A stretch of DNA of 39,866 nt from Pseudomonadota bacterium (GTDB lineage Bacteria > Pseudomonadota > Gammaproteobacteria > Burkholderiales > Rhodocyclaceae), in the NCBI GenBank assembly GCA_023459095.1, contig JAEWVQ010000298.1, positions 1 to 39,866 on the forward strand, in the 5' to 3' direction. Below are positions 27,461 to 34,955 of the stretch, piece after piece. The position numbers and the translations under genes are program-made. How positions within the stretch are numbered: the stretch's first letter is position 1; every line of letters begins with the position of its first letter. Below the pieces are notes generated by a model. The model saw only the letters and a list, made by a program, of their open reading frames with translations, was not told where the DNA came from and searched no databases.

Positions 27461-27491
27461 AAAAAAGTGCGGTTCGACCGCACTTTTTTTT
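27461..27491 (+). terminator. Intrinsic terminator / candidate attenuator before thrS
   Basis: The stem GTGCGGT / ACCGCAC has loop TCG, is extended by A6/T6 pairing, and ends in eight T. It sits between the Thr leader ORF and thrS. An alternative antiterminator can be drawn by hand: GA (27441-27442) with TC (27474-27475), and CCGC (27444-27447) with GCGG (27469-27472), plus U-G/A pairs beyond. A competing upstream hairpin pairs AAG and CG (27435-27440) with CG and CTT (27445-27449). A ribosome at the leader stop would cover the antiterminator arm. Energies were not computed. It also ends the tRNA-Val transcript when readthrough fails. Confidence 0.85.
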
Positions 27492-27563
27492 CGTCCACGA
27501 TTTGCGCGGCGCTGCCGGACCGGGTGGTGCTGCAATATGTCCTTCTGCCCGAGGCTCCCGATC

Positions 27564-29480
27564 ATGCCGAATATCACCCTTCCCGATGGTTCCGTCCGCA
27601 GTTTCGATCATCCGGTCACGGTTGGTGAAGTGGCGGCGTCGATCGGTGCCGGTCTGGCCAAGGCGGCGCTCGCTGGGCGGGTCGGGGGGCGCATGGTCGA
27701 TCTGTCGCATCGCATCGATAACGATGCCGAGCTGGCGATCGTCACCGACAAGGGGGCGGAAGGTCTCGAGGTGATCCGGCACTCGACCGCGCACTTGCTT
27801 GCGCATGCGGTCAAGCAGCTGTTTCCCGAGGCTCAGGTCACCATCGGTCCGGTGATCGACAACGGTTTCTATTACGACTTCTCGTACAAGCGCCCGTTTA
27901 CGCCCGAGGATCTGGCGTTGATCGAAGCGCGCATGAATGAGCTTGCCAAGCGCGAAATTCCTGTTGCGCGTGAGGTTTGGGCGCGCGACAAGGCGGTCGA
28001 GTTCTTCAAGTCGATCGGCGAGCACTACAAGGCCGAGATCATCGCGTCGATTCCGTCCGATGAGGATGTCTCGCTTTACCGTCAGGATGACTTCATCGAT
28101 CTGTGTCGTGGCCCGCACGTGCCGTCGACCGGCAAGCTCAAGGTGTTCAAGCTCACCAAGCTGGCCGGCGCCTACTGGCGCGGCGACTCGAAGAACGAGA
28201 TGCTGCAGCGCGTCTATGGCACGGCGTGGGCGAAGAAGGAAGAGCTCGAGTCCTATCTGCACATGCTGGAAGAGGCCGAGAAGCGCGATCACCGCAAGCT
28301 CGGCCGCCAGCTCGATCTCTTTCATATCCAGGAAGAAGCGCCCGGCATGGTGTTCTGGCATGCCAAGGGGTGGACGCTGTGGCAGCAGGTCGAGCAATAC
28401 CTGCGGCGCACGATTGCCGAGCACGGCTACCAGGAAGTGAAAACGCCGCAAATCGTCGACCGCTCGCTGTGGGAGAAGTCGGGGCACTGGGGGATGTACT
28501 CCGATCTGATGTTCACCACGCAGTCCGAGAAGCGCGACTACGCGGTGAAGCCGATGAACTGCCCGTGCCACATCCAGATCTTCAATCAGGGTCTGAAGAG
28601 CTACCGCGACCTGCCGCTGCGCATGGCCGAGTTCGGTTCTTGTCATCGCAACGAGCCGTCGGGTTCGCTGCACGGCATCATGCGCGTGCGTAACTTCGTG
28701 CAGGACGATGCTCACATTTTCTGCGGGGAGAATCAGGTGCAGCAGGAGTCGGCCGAGTTCATCCGGCTGCTGCAGAAAGTTTATGCGGACTTTGGCTTTA
28801 ATGACGTTCAGGTGAAGTTGTCGACCCGTCCGGAAAAGCGCGTCGGCACCGACGAGCAGTGGGATGCGGCGGAGGCGGCGCTCGCTGCCGCGCTCGATGC
28901 GCAGGGGCTGGCCTACGATCTGCAGCCGGGCGAGGGTGCGTTCTACGGCCCGAAGATCGAATTCTCGCTGAAGGATTGCCTGGATCGTGTGTGGCAGTGC
29001 GGTACGCTGCAACTCGACTTCAATCTGCCGGTGCGGCTTGGTGCGGAATACGTCGCCGAGGACAACAGCAAGAAGGTGCCGGTGATGCTGCATCGCGCCA
29101 TCGTCGGCTCGCTGGAGCGCTTCATCGGCATCCTGATCGAGAACTACGCAGGGGCGATGCCGCTGTGGCTGGCGCCGGTGCACGCCGTGGTGATGAACAT
29201 CTCGGAAGGGCAGGGCGAGTACGCGGCCGAGGTTGCGGCGAAGTTGAAGCGGGCCGGCTTCCGGGTCGAGGCGGATTTGCGTAACGAGAAGGTTAACTAT
29301 AAAATCCGCGAACATAGCGTGCACAAACTGCCTTATCAGATCGTCGTCGGCGAAAAAGAAAAGGCGGCTGGCGTGGTTGCCGTGCGCGCCCGGGGAGGCC
29401 AAGATCTTGGTCAAATGTCCCTAGAGTCGCTGATCGAGCGCTGGAATCGCGAAATTGAGGCGAAATCCGGCTCGGTCTGA
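27564..29480 (+). CDS. thrS: Threonyl-tRNA synthetase
   Basis: A 638-residue class II synthetase charging tRNA-Thr. The N-terminal TGS domain (MPNITLPDGSVRSFDHPVTV) is followed by the editing/SAD domain with HSTAHLLAHAVKQLFPEAQV and the Cys region DLCRGPHVPSTG, which hydrolyses Ser-tRNA-Thr. The catalytic core has zinc-ligand Cys333 in MNCPCHIQIF. The C-terminal anticodon-binding domain ends near DLGQMSLESLIERWNREI. The ATG at 27564 gives the standard start and follows GAGG with suitable spacing; an in-frame ATG at 27537 would add nine residues. It is the first large gene of the thrS-infC-rpmI-rplT operon, preceded by the candidate leader peptide and attenuator. No separate promoter is visible in the 72 bases between terminator and start. 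Confidence 0.98.
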   Translation: MPNITLPDGSVRSFDHPVTVGEVAASIGAGLAKAALAGRVGGRMVDLSHRIDNDAELAIVTDKGAEGLEVIRHSTAHLLAHAVKQLFPEAQVTIGPVIDNGFYYDFSYKRPFTPEDLALIEARMNELAKREIPVAREVWARDKAVEFFKSIGEHYKAEIIASIPSDEDVSLYRQDDFIDLCRGPHVPSTGKLKVFKLTKLAGAYWRGDSKNEMLQRVYGTAWAKKEELESYLHMLEEAEKRDHRKLGRQLDLFHIQEEAPGMVFWHAKGWTLWQQVEQYLRRTIAEHGYQEVKTPQIVDRSLWEKSGHWGMYSDLMFTTQSEKRDYAVKPMNCPCHIQIFNQGLKSYRDLPLRMAEFGSCHRNEPSGSLHGIMRVRNFVQDDAHIFCGENQVQQESAEFIRLLQKVYADFGFNDVQVKLSTRPEKRVGTDEQWDAAEAALAAALDAQGLAYDLQPGEGAFYGPKIEFSLKDCLDRVWQCGTLQLDFNLPVRLGAEYVAEDNSKKVPVMLHRAIVGSLERFIGILIENYAGAMPLWLAPVHAVVMNISEGQGEYAAEVAAKLKRAGFRVEADLRNEKVNYKIREHSVHKLPYQIVVGEKEKAAGVVAVRARGGQDLGQMSLESLIERWNREIEAKSGSV

Positions 29481-29506
29481 TATTGGTATTCGTGGAGAAC
29501 TGAACC

Positions 29507-30028
29507 ATCGCTCAAGAAAAGAAGCAGCGCGTCAATGGGGAGATCAACGCGCCCGAAGTCCGGCTGGTTGGCGAAGATGGCGAACCGCTGGGCATCGTTT
29601 CCCTGAACGCAGCCCTGAACGCCGCTGAAGAGGCCGGGCTGGATCTTGTCGAAATCGCGCCGATGGCCAAGCCACCGGTTTGCAAGGTGATGGATTTCGG
29701 CAAGTTCAAGTATCAGGAACAGAAAAAGGCCCACGAAGCCCGACTCAAGCAGAAGCAGGTCCAGGTCAAAGAGGTCAAGCTCCGTCCTGGCACCGACGAG
29801 AACGACTATCAGATCAAGCTGCGCAACCTGAAACGCTTCCTCGACGAAGGCGACAAGTGCAAGGTCACCTTGCGCTTCCGCGGCCGCGAGATGGCCCACC
29901 AGGAATTCGGTTTGCGCCAGCTCGAACGGATCAAGGCCGACCTCGACGAAATCGGTCAGGTCGAGCAGATGCCCAAGATGGAAGGGCGTCAAATGATCAT
30001 GGTGATTGCGCCCAAGAAGAATCGCTGA
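29507..30028 (+). CDS. infC: Translation initiation factor IF-3, non-canonical ATC start
   Basis: A 173-residue IF-3 that binds the 30S subunit, prevents 50S joining and proofreads start codons. The N-terminal part has NGEINAPEVRLVGEDGEPLGIV, the linker has KPPVCKVMDFGKFKYQEQKK, and the C-terminal domain has RGREMAHQEFGL. No ATG, GTG or TTG lies at the expected start. The conserved reading IAQEKKQRVNGEIN begins at an ATC (29507), 9 bases after a GGAG ribosome site, so translation very likely starts at ATC. E. coli infC uses ATT for the same purpose: IF-3 represses its own mRNA by rejecting the odd codon. Starting at the first ATG (29663) would delete the N-terminal domain. Confidence 0.96.
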   Translation: MAQEKKQRVNGEINAPEVRLVGEDGEPLGIVSLNAALNAAEEAGLDLVEIAPMAKPPVCKVMDFGKFKYQEQKKAHEARLKQKQVQVKEVKLRPGTDENDYQIKLRNLKRFLDEGDKCKVTLRFRGREMAHQEFGLRQLERIKADLDEIGQVEQMPKMEGRQMIMVIAPKKNR

Positions 30029-30168
30029 GCGCAGCACATGACACTGCTCCTGTCCGCCGGACAGGCGCAGGACCGGCGCGGTGACGTGCTGGAAAACAAG
30101 TGGTGTCGGGTATCAAACGCGTCGTGGTCGGCGCTACCTGACGGCATTCATAAACACGGAGTCTTAGC
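30029..30168 (+). promoter_or_regulatory. infC-rpmI intergenic leader, possible L20 autoregulatory RNA
   Basis: 140 untranslated bases precede rpmI, unusually long inside this operon. They contain a 7-bp hairpin, CCTGTCC / GGACAGG (30049-30065). In E. coli, L20 binds a structured region before rpmI and represses rpmI-rplT translation. The position matches, but the L20-site fold was not modelled. Confidence 0.4.
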
Positions 30169-30366
30169 ATGCCCAAGATGAAGACGAAGAGCGGCGCCAA
30201 GAAGCGTTTCAAGGTGCGCTCCAGCGGCGGGATCAAGCGGTCCCAGGCGTTCAAGCGCCACATCCTTACCAAGAAGACCACCAAGAGCAAGCGCCAGCTG
30301 CGCGGCATGACCGAAGTCCATGCCAGCGACGAGAAGCTGATCCGCGCCATGCTGCCTTACGCTTGA
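30169..30366 (+). CDS. rpmI: 50S ribosomal protein L35
   Basis: A 65-residue basic protein of the large subunit. The start MPKMKTKSGAKKRFKVRSSG and the later KRQLRGM segment are diagnostic of L35, and length is standard. The ATG follows CACGGAG. It lies 12 bases before rplT, the conserved pair in the IF3-L35-L20 operon. Confidence 0.97.
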   Translation: MPKMKTKSGAKKRFKVRSSGGIKRSQAFKRHILTKKTTKSKRQLRGMTEVHASDEKLIRAMLPYA

Positions 30367-30378
30367 TAGGAGACCGCC

Positions 30379-30738
30379 ATGCCCCGAGTTAAACGTGGTG
30401 TAACCGCCCGCGCCCGTCACAAGAAAGTCCTCGTCCAGGCCAAGGGTTACCGCGGCCGTCGCAAGAACGTATACCGCATCGCCAAGCAGGCGGTGATGAA
30501 GGCTGGCCAGTACGCCTACCGCGACCGTCGTCAGCGCAAGCGTCAGTTCCGTGCCCTGTGGATCGCCCGTATCAACGCGGCGGCCCGTGAGCTGGGTCTG
30601 ACCTACAGCACCTTCATGAACGGTCTGAAGAAGGCCGCCGTCGAAGTTGACCGCAAGGTCCTGGCCGATCTGGCCGTGTTCGACAAGCCGGCGTTTGCGG
30701 CGCTCGCCGATCAAGCCCGGGCCAAACTCGCTGCGTAA
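30379..30738 (+). CDS. rplT: 50S ribosomal protein L20
   Basis: A 119-residue protein needed early in 50S assembly. Diagnostic stretches are MPRVKRGVTARARHKKVL, AKGYRGRRKNVYRIAKQAV and DRRQRKRQFRALWIARINA. In E. coli it also represses its own operon. AGGAGA precedes the ATG. A strong hairpin with T-run follows 14 bases after the stop, separating the ribosomal genes from pheST. Confidence 0.98.
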   Translation: MPRVKRGVTARARHKKVLVQAKGYRGRRKNVYRIAKQAVMKAGQYAYRDRRQRKRQFRALWIARINAAARELGLTYSTFMNGLKKAAVEVDRKVLADLAVFDKPAFAALADQARAKLAA

Positions 30739-30752
30739 CCGAACGCAGCCCG

Positions 30753-30782
30753 AAAAAAGGAGGCCTGGCCTCCTTTTTTTTT
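30753..30782 (+). terminator. Intrinsic terminator between rplT and pheS
   Basis: The 11-bp stem AAAAAAGGAGG / CCTCCTTTTTT has loop CCTGG and a run of nine T. In E. coli this interval holds the pheM Phe-rich leader peptide and attenuator. Here only 14 bases separate the rplT stop from the stem and no Phe leader ORF fits, so it is probably a plain or leaky terminator. Confidence 0.9.
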
Positions 30783-30805
30783 CTGATTTCCCGGATGGCA
30801 GGCAA

Positions 30806-31837
30806 ATGGATAACCTGGATCAACTCGTTCAACAGGCCGAAGCCGAGTTCGTCGCGGCGGCGGACGGAGCCCAGCTGGAGCAGGCCAAGGCGCGTTACCT
30901 GGGCAAGAGCGGATCGCTCACCGAGCGGCTGAAGTCGCTCGGCAAGCTCGCGCCCGAGGAACGCCGCGAGGCCGGTGCCGAGATCAACCGCGCCAAGGAG
31001 GCGATCGAGTCCGCACTCGAGGCGCGCCGTCAGGCTCTGCGCGAGGCCGCCCTGCAGGCTCAGCTCGCCGCCGAGGCGCTGGACGTGACCCTGCCCGGAC
31101 GCGGTGCGCCGGCCGGCGGCCTGCATCCGGTGAGCCGCACGCTCGAGCGCATCGAGCACCTGTTCCGTTCGATCGGCTTCGTCGTCGCCGAAGGGCCCGA
31201 GATCGAAACCGACTGGCACAACTTCACCGCGCTCAACACCCCGGAGAACCATCCCGCGCGGTCGATGCACGACACCTTCTATCTCGAGGGTCGTGATGAC
31301 GTGCTGCTGCGCACTCACACCAGCCCGGTGCAGGTGCGCACGATGCTCGAGCACGTGGCGCGCTACCGCGATCGCGAGACGATGCCCGAGATTCGCATCA
31401 TCGCCCCCGGCCGTGTCTATCGCGTCGATTCCGACGCTACCCACTCGCCGATGTTCCATCAGGTCGAAGGCCTGTGGGTGGGCGAGAACGTCAGCTTTGC
31501 CGACCTCAAGGGGGTGATCGCCGACTTCCTGCGCAAGTTCTTCGAGACCGAAGACCTGCAGGTGCGCTTCCGTCCGTCCTTCTTCCCGTTCACCGAGCCG
31601 TCGGCCGAAATCGACGTCGCCTTCATGAGCGGCGCGCTGGAAGGGCGCTGGCTGGAGATCGCCGGCTGCGGCATGGTGCATCCGAACGTGCTGCGCTTCG
31701 GCGGCATCGACCCCGAACGCTACACCGGCTTTGCCTTCGGCATGGGCCCGGACCGGCTGACCATGCTGCGCTACGGCGTAAACGACCTGCGCCTCTTCTT
31801 CGAGGGCGATCTGCGCTTCTTGGGCCAATTCAGGTAA
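30806..31837 (+). CDS. pheS: Phenylalanyl-tRNA synthetase alpha subunit
   Basis: A 343-residue catalytic subunit of the alpha2-beta2 PheRS. The N-terminal coiled coil (MDNLDQLVQQAEAEF and ERREAGAEINRAKEAIESAL) contacts tRNA. The class II core includes GLHPVSRTLERIEHLF, HPARSMHDTFYL, the motif 2 region RIIAPGRVYRVDSDATHSP and motif 3 GFAFGMGPDRLTMLRYGV. The ATG at 30806 is preferred; the frame is open farther upstream but would run back through the terminator. Next is pheT after 15 bases. The promoter for pheST is not evident; transcription may depend on readthrough of the upstream hairpin or on a start I cannot see in the 67-base gap. Confidence 0.97.
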   Translation: MDNLDQLVQQAEAEFVAAADGAQLEQAKARYLGKSGSLTERLKSLGKLAPEERREAGAEINRAKEAIESALEARRQALREAALQAQLAAEALDVTLPGRGAPAGGLHPVSRTLERIEHLFRSIGFVVAEGPEIETDWHNFTALNTPENHPARSMHDTFYLEGRDDVLLRTHTSPVQVRTMLEHVARYRDRETMPEIRIIAPGRVYRVDSDATHSPMFHQVEGLWVGENVSFADLKGVIADFLRKFFETEDLQVRFRPSFFPFTEPSAEIDVAFMSGALEGRWLEIAGCGMVHPNVLRFGGIDPERYTGFAFGMGPDRLTMLRYGVNDLRLFFEGDLRFLGQFR

Positions 31838-31852
31838 TCAGGTACTCGAACC

Positions 31853-34243
31853 ATGCAATTCTCCGAACAGTGGCTGCGGACCTTCGTCGATCCGTCGCTC
31901 GACAGTGACGCGCTCGGTCACCTTCTCACCATGGCCGGGCTCGAAGTCGAAGAGGCCGAGGCGGTGGCGCCGGCGTTCACCGGCATCGTCGTCGCCCGCA
32001 TCGTCGAGGCCGAAAAGCACCCCAACGCCGACAAGCTCAAGCTGTGCAAGGTCGATGCCGGCACCGGCGAGCTGCTGCAGATCGTGTGCGGTGCCCCCAA
32101 TGCCGCCGCCGGCATGAAGGTGCCGTGTGCCCGTGTCGGCGCCGTGCTGCCGGGCGACTTCGCGATCAAGGCCGCCAAACTGCGCGGCGTCGAGTCCTTC
32201 GGCATGCTGTGCTCGGCGCGCGAACTGGGGATCTCCGACGATCACGGCGGCCTGCTCCAGTTGCCGGACGACGCCCCGGTCGGGCAGGACATCCGCGCGT
32301 ATCTCGCGCTTGACGACACCCTGTTCACGATCAAGCTCACCCCGAACCGGGCCGACTGCCTCAGCCTCACCGGGGTTGCCCGCGAGGTCGCCGCGCTCAC
32401 CGGGGCGGCGCTTGCGCTGCCGGCGATCGACGCGGTGACACCCAGCATCGATGCGCGCCGCGCCATCGTCCTCGACGCACCCACGGCCTGCCCGCGCTAT
32501 TGCGGCCGTGTGTTGCGCGGCGTCGACGCCAAGGCGCCGACGCCGGAGTGGATGAAGCAGCGCCTGGCGCGCAGCGGCGTGCGCTCGATCAGCGCTCTCG
32601 TCGACATCACCAACTACGTGATGTTCGAACTCGGCCAGCCGCTCCATGCCTTCGACAACACCCGCCTGCAGGGTGCGATCCACGTCCGCCTGCCGCGCGC
32701 CGGCGAGCAGTTGCGCCTGCTCAACGAGCAGACCGTGACCCCGGCTGCGGACACCCTGCTGATCGCCGACGAGGCCCGCGCACTCGCGCTCGCCGGGATC
32801 ATGGGCGGCGACGAGAGCGGGATCACGCTCGACACCACCGAGGTCTTTCTCGAAAGCGCCTTCTTCGCGCCGGAGGCGATTGCCGGCCGTGCGCGCAGCT
32901 ACGGCTTCAGTTCCGACGCTTCGCACCGCTACGAGCGTGGCGTCGACTTCGATCTCGCGCGGCGTGCGATCGAGCGTGCGACGCGGCTGATTGTCGACAT
33001 CTGCGGCGGCGAAGCCGGCCCGGTCGAGGAGGCGGTGGCGGCCGACCAGCTGCCGGCGCGCCCGGCGGTGCGTCTGCGTCCGGCGCGTGCGCGCCGCCTG
33101 CTCGGCGTCGCGCTCGATGACGCGGCGATCCAGGCCCTGCTCGAACGCGTCCATCTCCGTGTCGAACGCGCCGGCGACGAATTTCGCGTCACTCCGCCGT
33201 CGTTCCGCTTCGATATCGAGATCGAAGAAGATTTGATCGAGGAGCTCGCCCGCCTGCACGGCTACGACAACATCCCCGCGGTCGCTCCGCAAGGCGCGCT
33301 GATGATGCTCGAGCGCACCGAGTCGGCGCGCAGCAGCTGGGATGTGCGCCATCTGCTCGCCGATCGCGGCTATCAGGAGGTGGTCAATTTCGCCTTCGTC
33401 GAGGAAGCGTGGGAGCGCGATTTCTGCGCCAATGCCGATCCCATCCGTCTCGCCAATCCGATCGCCAGCCAGTTGAGCGTGATGCGGTCGAGCCTGGTAC
33501 CAGGCCTGGCGGGCACGCTGGTGACCAACCGCAAGCGTCAGCAGGCGCGGGTGCGCGTGTTCGAGATCGGCCGCTGCTTCGAGCGCAAGGCCGACGGCGA
33601 GCCTGTGGGCGGCTTCCATCAGCCGCTGCGCGTCGCCGCGCTCGCTGCCGGCAGCGTGCGCCCAGAGCAGTGGGGCGAGCGCGAACGCGCAGTCGATTTC
33701 TACGACGTCAAGGGTGACCTGGAGGCCTTGTTCGCCCCCGCGCAACTGCGCTTCGAGCGCCTCTCGCATCCCGCGCTGCATCCGGGGCGGGCGGCGGCGG
33801 TGGTGCTCGACGGCCGCCACGTCGGCATCGTCGGCGAACTCCATCCGGTGTGGGTGCAGCGCTACGATCTGGGGCCGGCGCCCGTGGTGTTCGAGGTCGA
33901 GCTCGACGCCGCGCTCGAAGCCCGGCTGCCGGCCTACGCCGAGATCTCGCGCCAGCCCGCAGTGACCCGCGACCTCGCCTTGGTAGTGGGGCTCGATGTT
34001 GTTGCCGAACGCGTGATCGCCGCATTCAAGGAGGTCGCAGCGCCGATCGTGAGGGAAATCACGCTGTTCGACGTATACCAGGGCAAGGGCATGGAGCCGG
34101 AACGCAAGAGCCTTGCCTTCAGAATTTTGATGCAAGATACTCAGCGCACTCTCGAAGATGCCGAGGTGGACGCGGCGGTCGCAGCACTCGTCCGTCATGC
34201 CGAGGCCGTGCTCGGGGCGCGCCTGCGAGGGGCGGAAGAATGA
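31853..34243 (+). CDS. pheT: Phenylalanyl-tRNA synthetase beta subunit
   Basis: A 796-residue beta subunit. The N-terminal B1 region (MQFSEQWLRTFVDPSL) leads into an EMAP/OB tRNA-binding domain with HPNADKLKLCKVDAG. The B3/B4 editing domain has PHAFD-type contacts (LGQPLHAFDNTRL) and LAGIMGGDESGI. The B5 DNA-binding-like domain includes RPARARRLLGV. The catalytic-like domain has VVNFAFVEEAWE, and the C-terminal B8 anticodon-binding fold has FDVYQGKGMEPERKSLAF. Length is normal. The stop overlaps the ihfA start (ATGA), so IHF alpha is translationally coupled to PheRS, as in most proteobacteria. Confidence 0.97.
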   Translation: MQFSEQWLRTFVDPSLDSDALGHLLTMAGLEVEEAEAVAPAFTGIVVARIVEAEKHPNADKLKLCKVDAGTGELLQIVCGAPNAAAGMKVPCARVGAVLPGDFAIKAAKLRGVESFGMLCSARELGISDDHGGLLQLPDDAPVGQDIRAYLALDDTLFTIKLTPNRADCLSLTGVAREVAALTGAALALPAIDAVTPSIDARRAIVLDAPTACPRYCGRVLRGVDAKAPTPEWMKQRLARSGVRSISALVDITNYVMFELGQPLHAFDNTRLQGAIHVRLPRAGEQLRLLNEQTVTPAADTLLIADEARALALAGIMGGDESGITLDTTEVFLESAFFAPEAIAGRARSYGFSSDASHRYERGVDFDLARRAIERATRLIVDICGGEAGPVEEAVAADQLPARPAVRLRPARARRLLGVALDDAAIQALLERVHLRVERAGDEFRVTPPSFRFDIEIEEDLIEELARLHGYDNIPAVAPQGALMMLERTESARSSWDVRHLLADRGYQEVVNFAFVEEAWERDFCANADPIRLANPIASQLSVMRSSLVPGLAGTLVTNRKRQQARVRVFEIGRCFERKADGEPVGGFHQPLRVAALAAGSVRPEQWGERERAVDFYDVKGDLEALFAPAQLRFERLSHPALHPGRAAAVVLDGRHVGIVGELHPVWVQRYDLGPAPVVFEVELDAALEARLPAYAEISRQPAVTRDLALVVGLDVVAERVIAAFKEVAAPIVREITLFDVYQGKGMEPERKSLAFRILMQDTQRTLEDAEVDAAVAALVRHAEAVLGARLRGAEE

Positions 34244-34551
34244 ATTCGACTTTGACCAAAGCCGAACTCGCCGACCTGCTGTTCGAGCGGGTCGGCTTGA
34301 ACAAGCGCGAAGCCAAGGACATGGTCGAGGGTTTTTTCGAGGAAATCCGCACCGCGCTCGAACGTGGCGACAGCGTCAAGTTGTCGGGTTTCGGCAACTT
34401 CCAGCTGCGGGACAAGCCGCAACGCCCCGGGCGCAACCCCAAGACTGGCGAAGAAATCCCCATCACTGCCCGCAGGGTGGTCACCTTCCACGCCAGCCAG
34501 AAACTGAAGGCCGCCGTGGAGCAACTCAGCGATGCAAACGCTCAGCCCTGA
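34240..34551 (+). CDS. ihfA: Integration host factor subunit alpha
   Basis: A 103-residue HU/IHF-family DNA-bending protein, partner of the IhfB encoded at 19512. Signatures are LTKAELADLLFERVGLNKRE, GDSVKLSGFGNFQL and RNPKTGEEIPITARRVVTF. It overlaps pheT by 4 bases and the MerR-like gene by 20 bases, the standard pheT-ihfA-merR arrangement. The C-terminal tail (EQLSDANAQP) is in the overlap with the next gene. Confidence 0.97.
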   Translation: MNSTLTKAELADLLFERVGLNKREAKDMVEGFFEEIRTALERGDSVKLSGFGNFQLRDKPQRPGRNPKTGEEIPITARRVVTFHASQKLKAAVEQLSDANAQP

Positions 34552-34912
34552 GCCGAAGACCGAGAACCTGCCGCCGATTCCCGCCAAGCGCTACTTCACC
34601 ATCGGTGAGGTCAGCGAGCTGTGCGGCGTGAAGACGCATGTGCTGCGCTACTGGGAACAGGAATTCACCCAGCTGAAGCCGGTCAAGCGGCGGGGCAACC
34701 GCCGCTACTATCAGCATCACGAAGTCTTGCTGGTGCGCCGTATCCGCCAGCTGCTCTATGACGAAGGCTTCACCATCTCGGGGGCGCGCAACCGTCTCGG
34801 CGAGTCCGTCCTCCACGATCAGGAGGACGCCGCCGAGGTTCGCCAGCTGAAGGCGCTGTTGGCAGAGGTGCGCGCCGACATCGAGGCCACGCTGCGCGAG
34901 CTGAAGGCCTGA
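34532..34912 (+). CDS. MerR-family transcriptional regulator
   Basis: A 126-residue protein with an N-terminal MerR winged helix: YFTIGEVSELCGVKTHVLRYWE, given here as YFTIGEVSELCGV and KTHVLRYWEQEF, then RRGNRRYYQHHEVLLVRRI. A C-terminal coiled-coil dimerisation helix follows (EVRQLKALLAEVRADIEATLREL). No cysteine-rich metal loop or large effector domain is present. This short MerR-like gene accompanies ihfA in many beta- and gammaproteobacteria, and its target is not established. It starts inside ihfA (20-base overlap) and is the last gene of the operon. Confidence 0.9.
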   Translation: MQTLSPEPKTENLPPIPAKRYFTIGEVSELCGVKTHVLRYWEQEFTQLKPVKRRGNRRYYQHHEVLLVRRIRQLLYDEGFTISGARNRLGESVLHDQEDAAEVRQLKALLAEVRADIEATLRELKA

Positions 34913-34922
34913 AGGCTCGAGT

Positions 34923-34955
34923 GGCCGCCGCCGTGTTCAGGACGACGGCGCGGCC
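34923..34955. terminator. Hairpin between convergent merR-like and regulator genes
   Basis: GGCCG and CGCCGT (with a one-base bulge) pair with ACGGCG and CGGCC around a 10-base loop that holds the stop codon of the - strand gene. Neither side has a T-run. It may act as a weak shared barrier between the convergent transcripts. Confidence 0.35.

Noticed and set aside
27379..27563. T-box riboswitch before thrS
   Set aside because: No T-box sequence or specifier-loop architecture is visible, and the region is too short. A Thr-codon leader ORF with a terminator explains it better.
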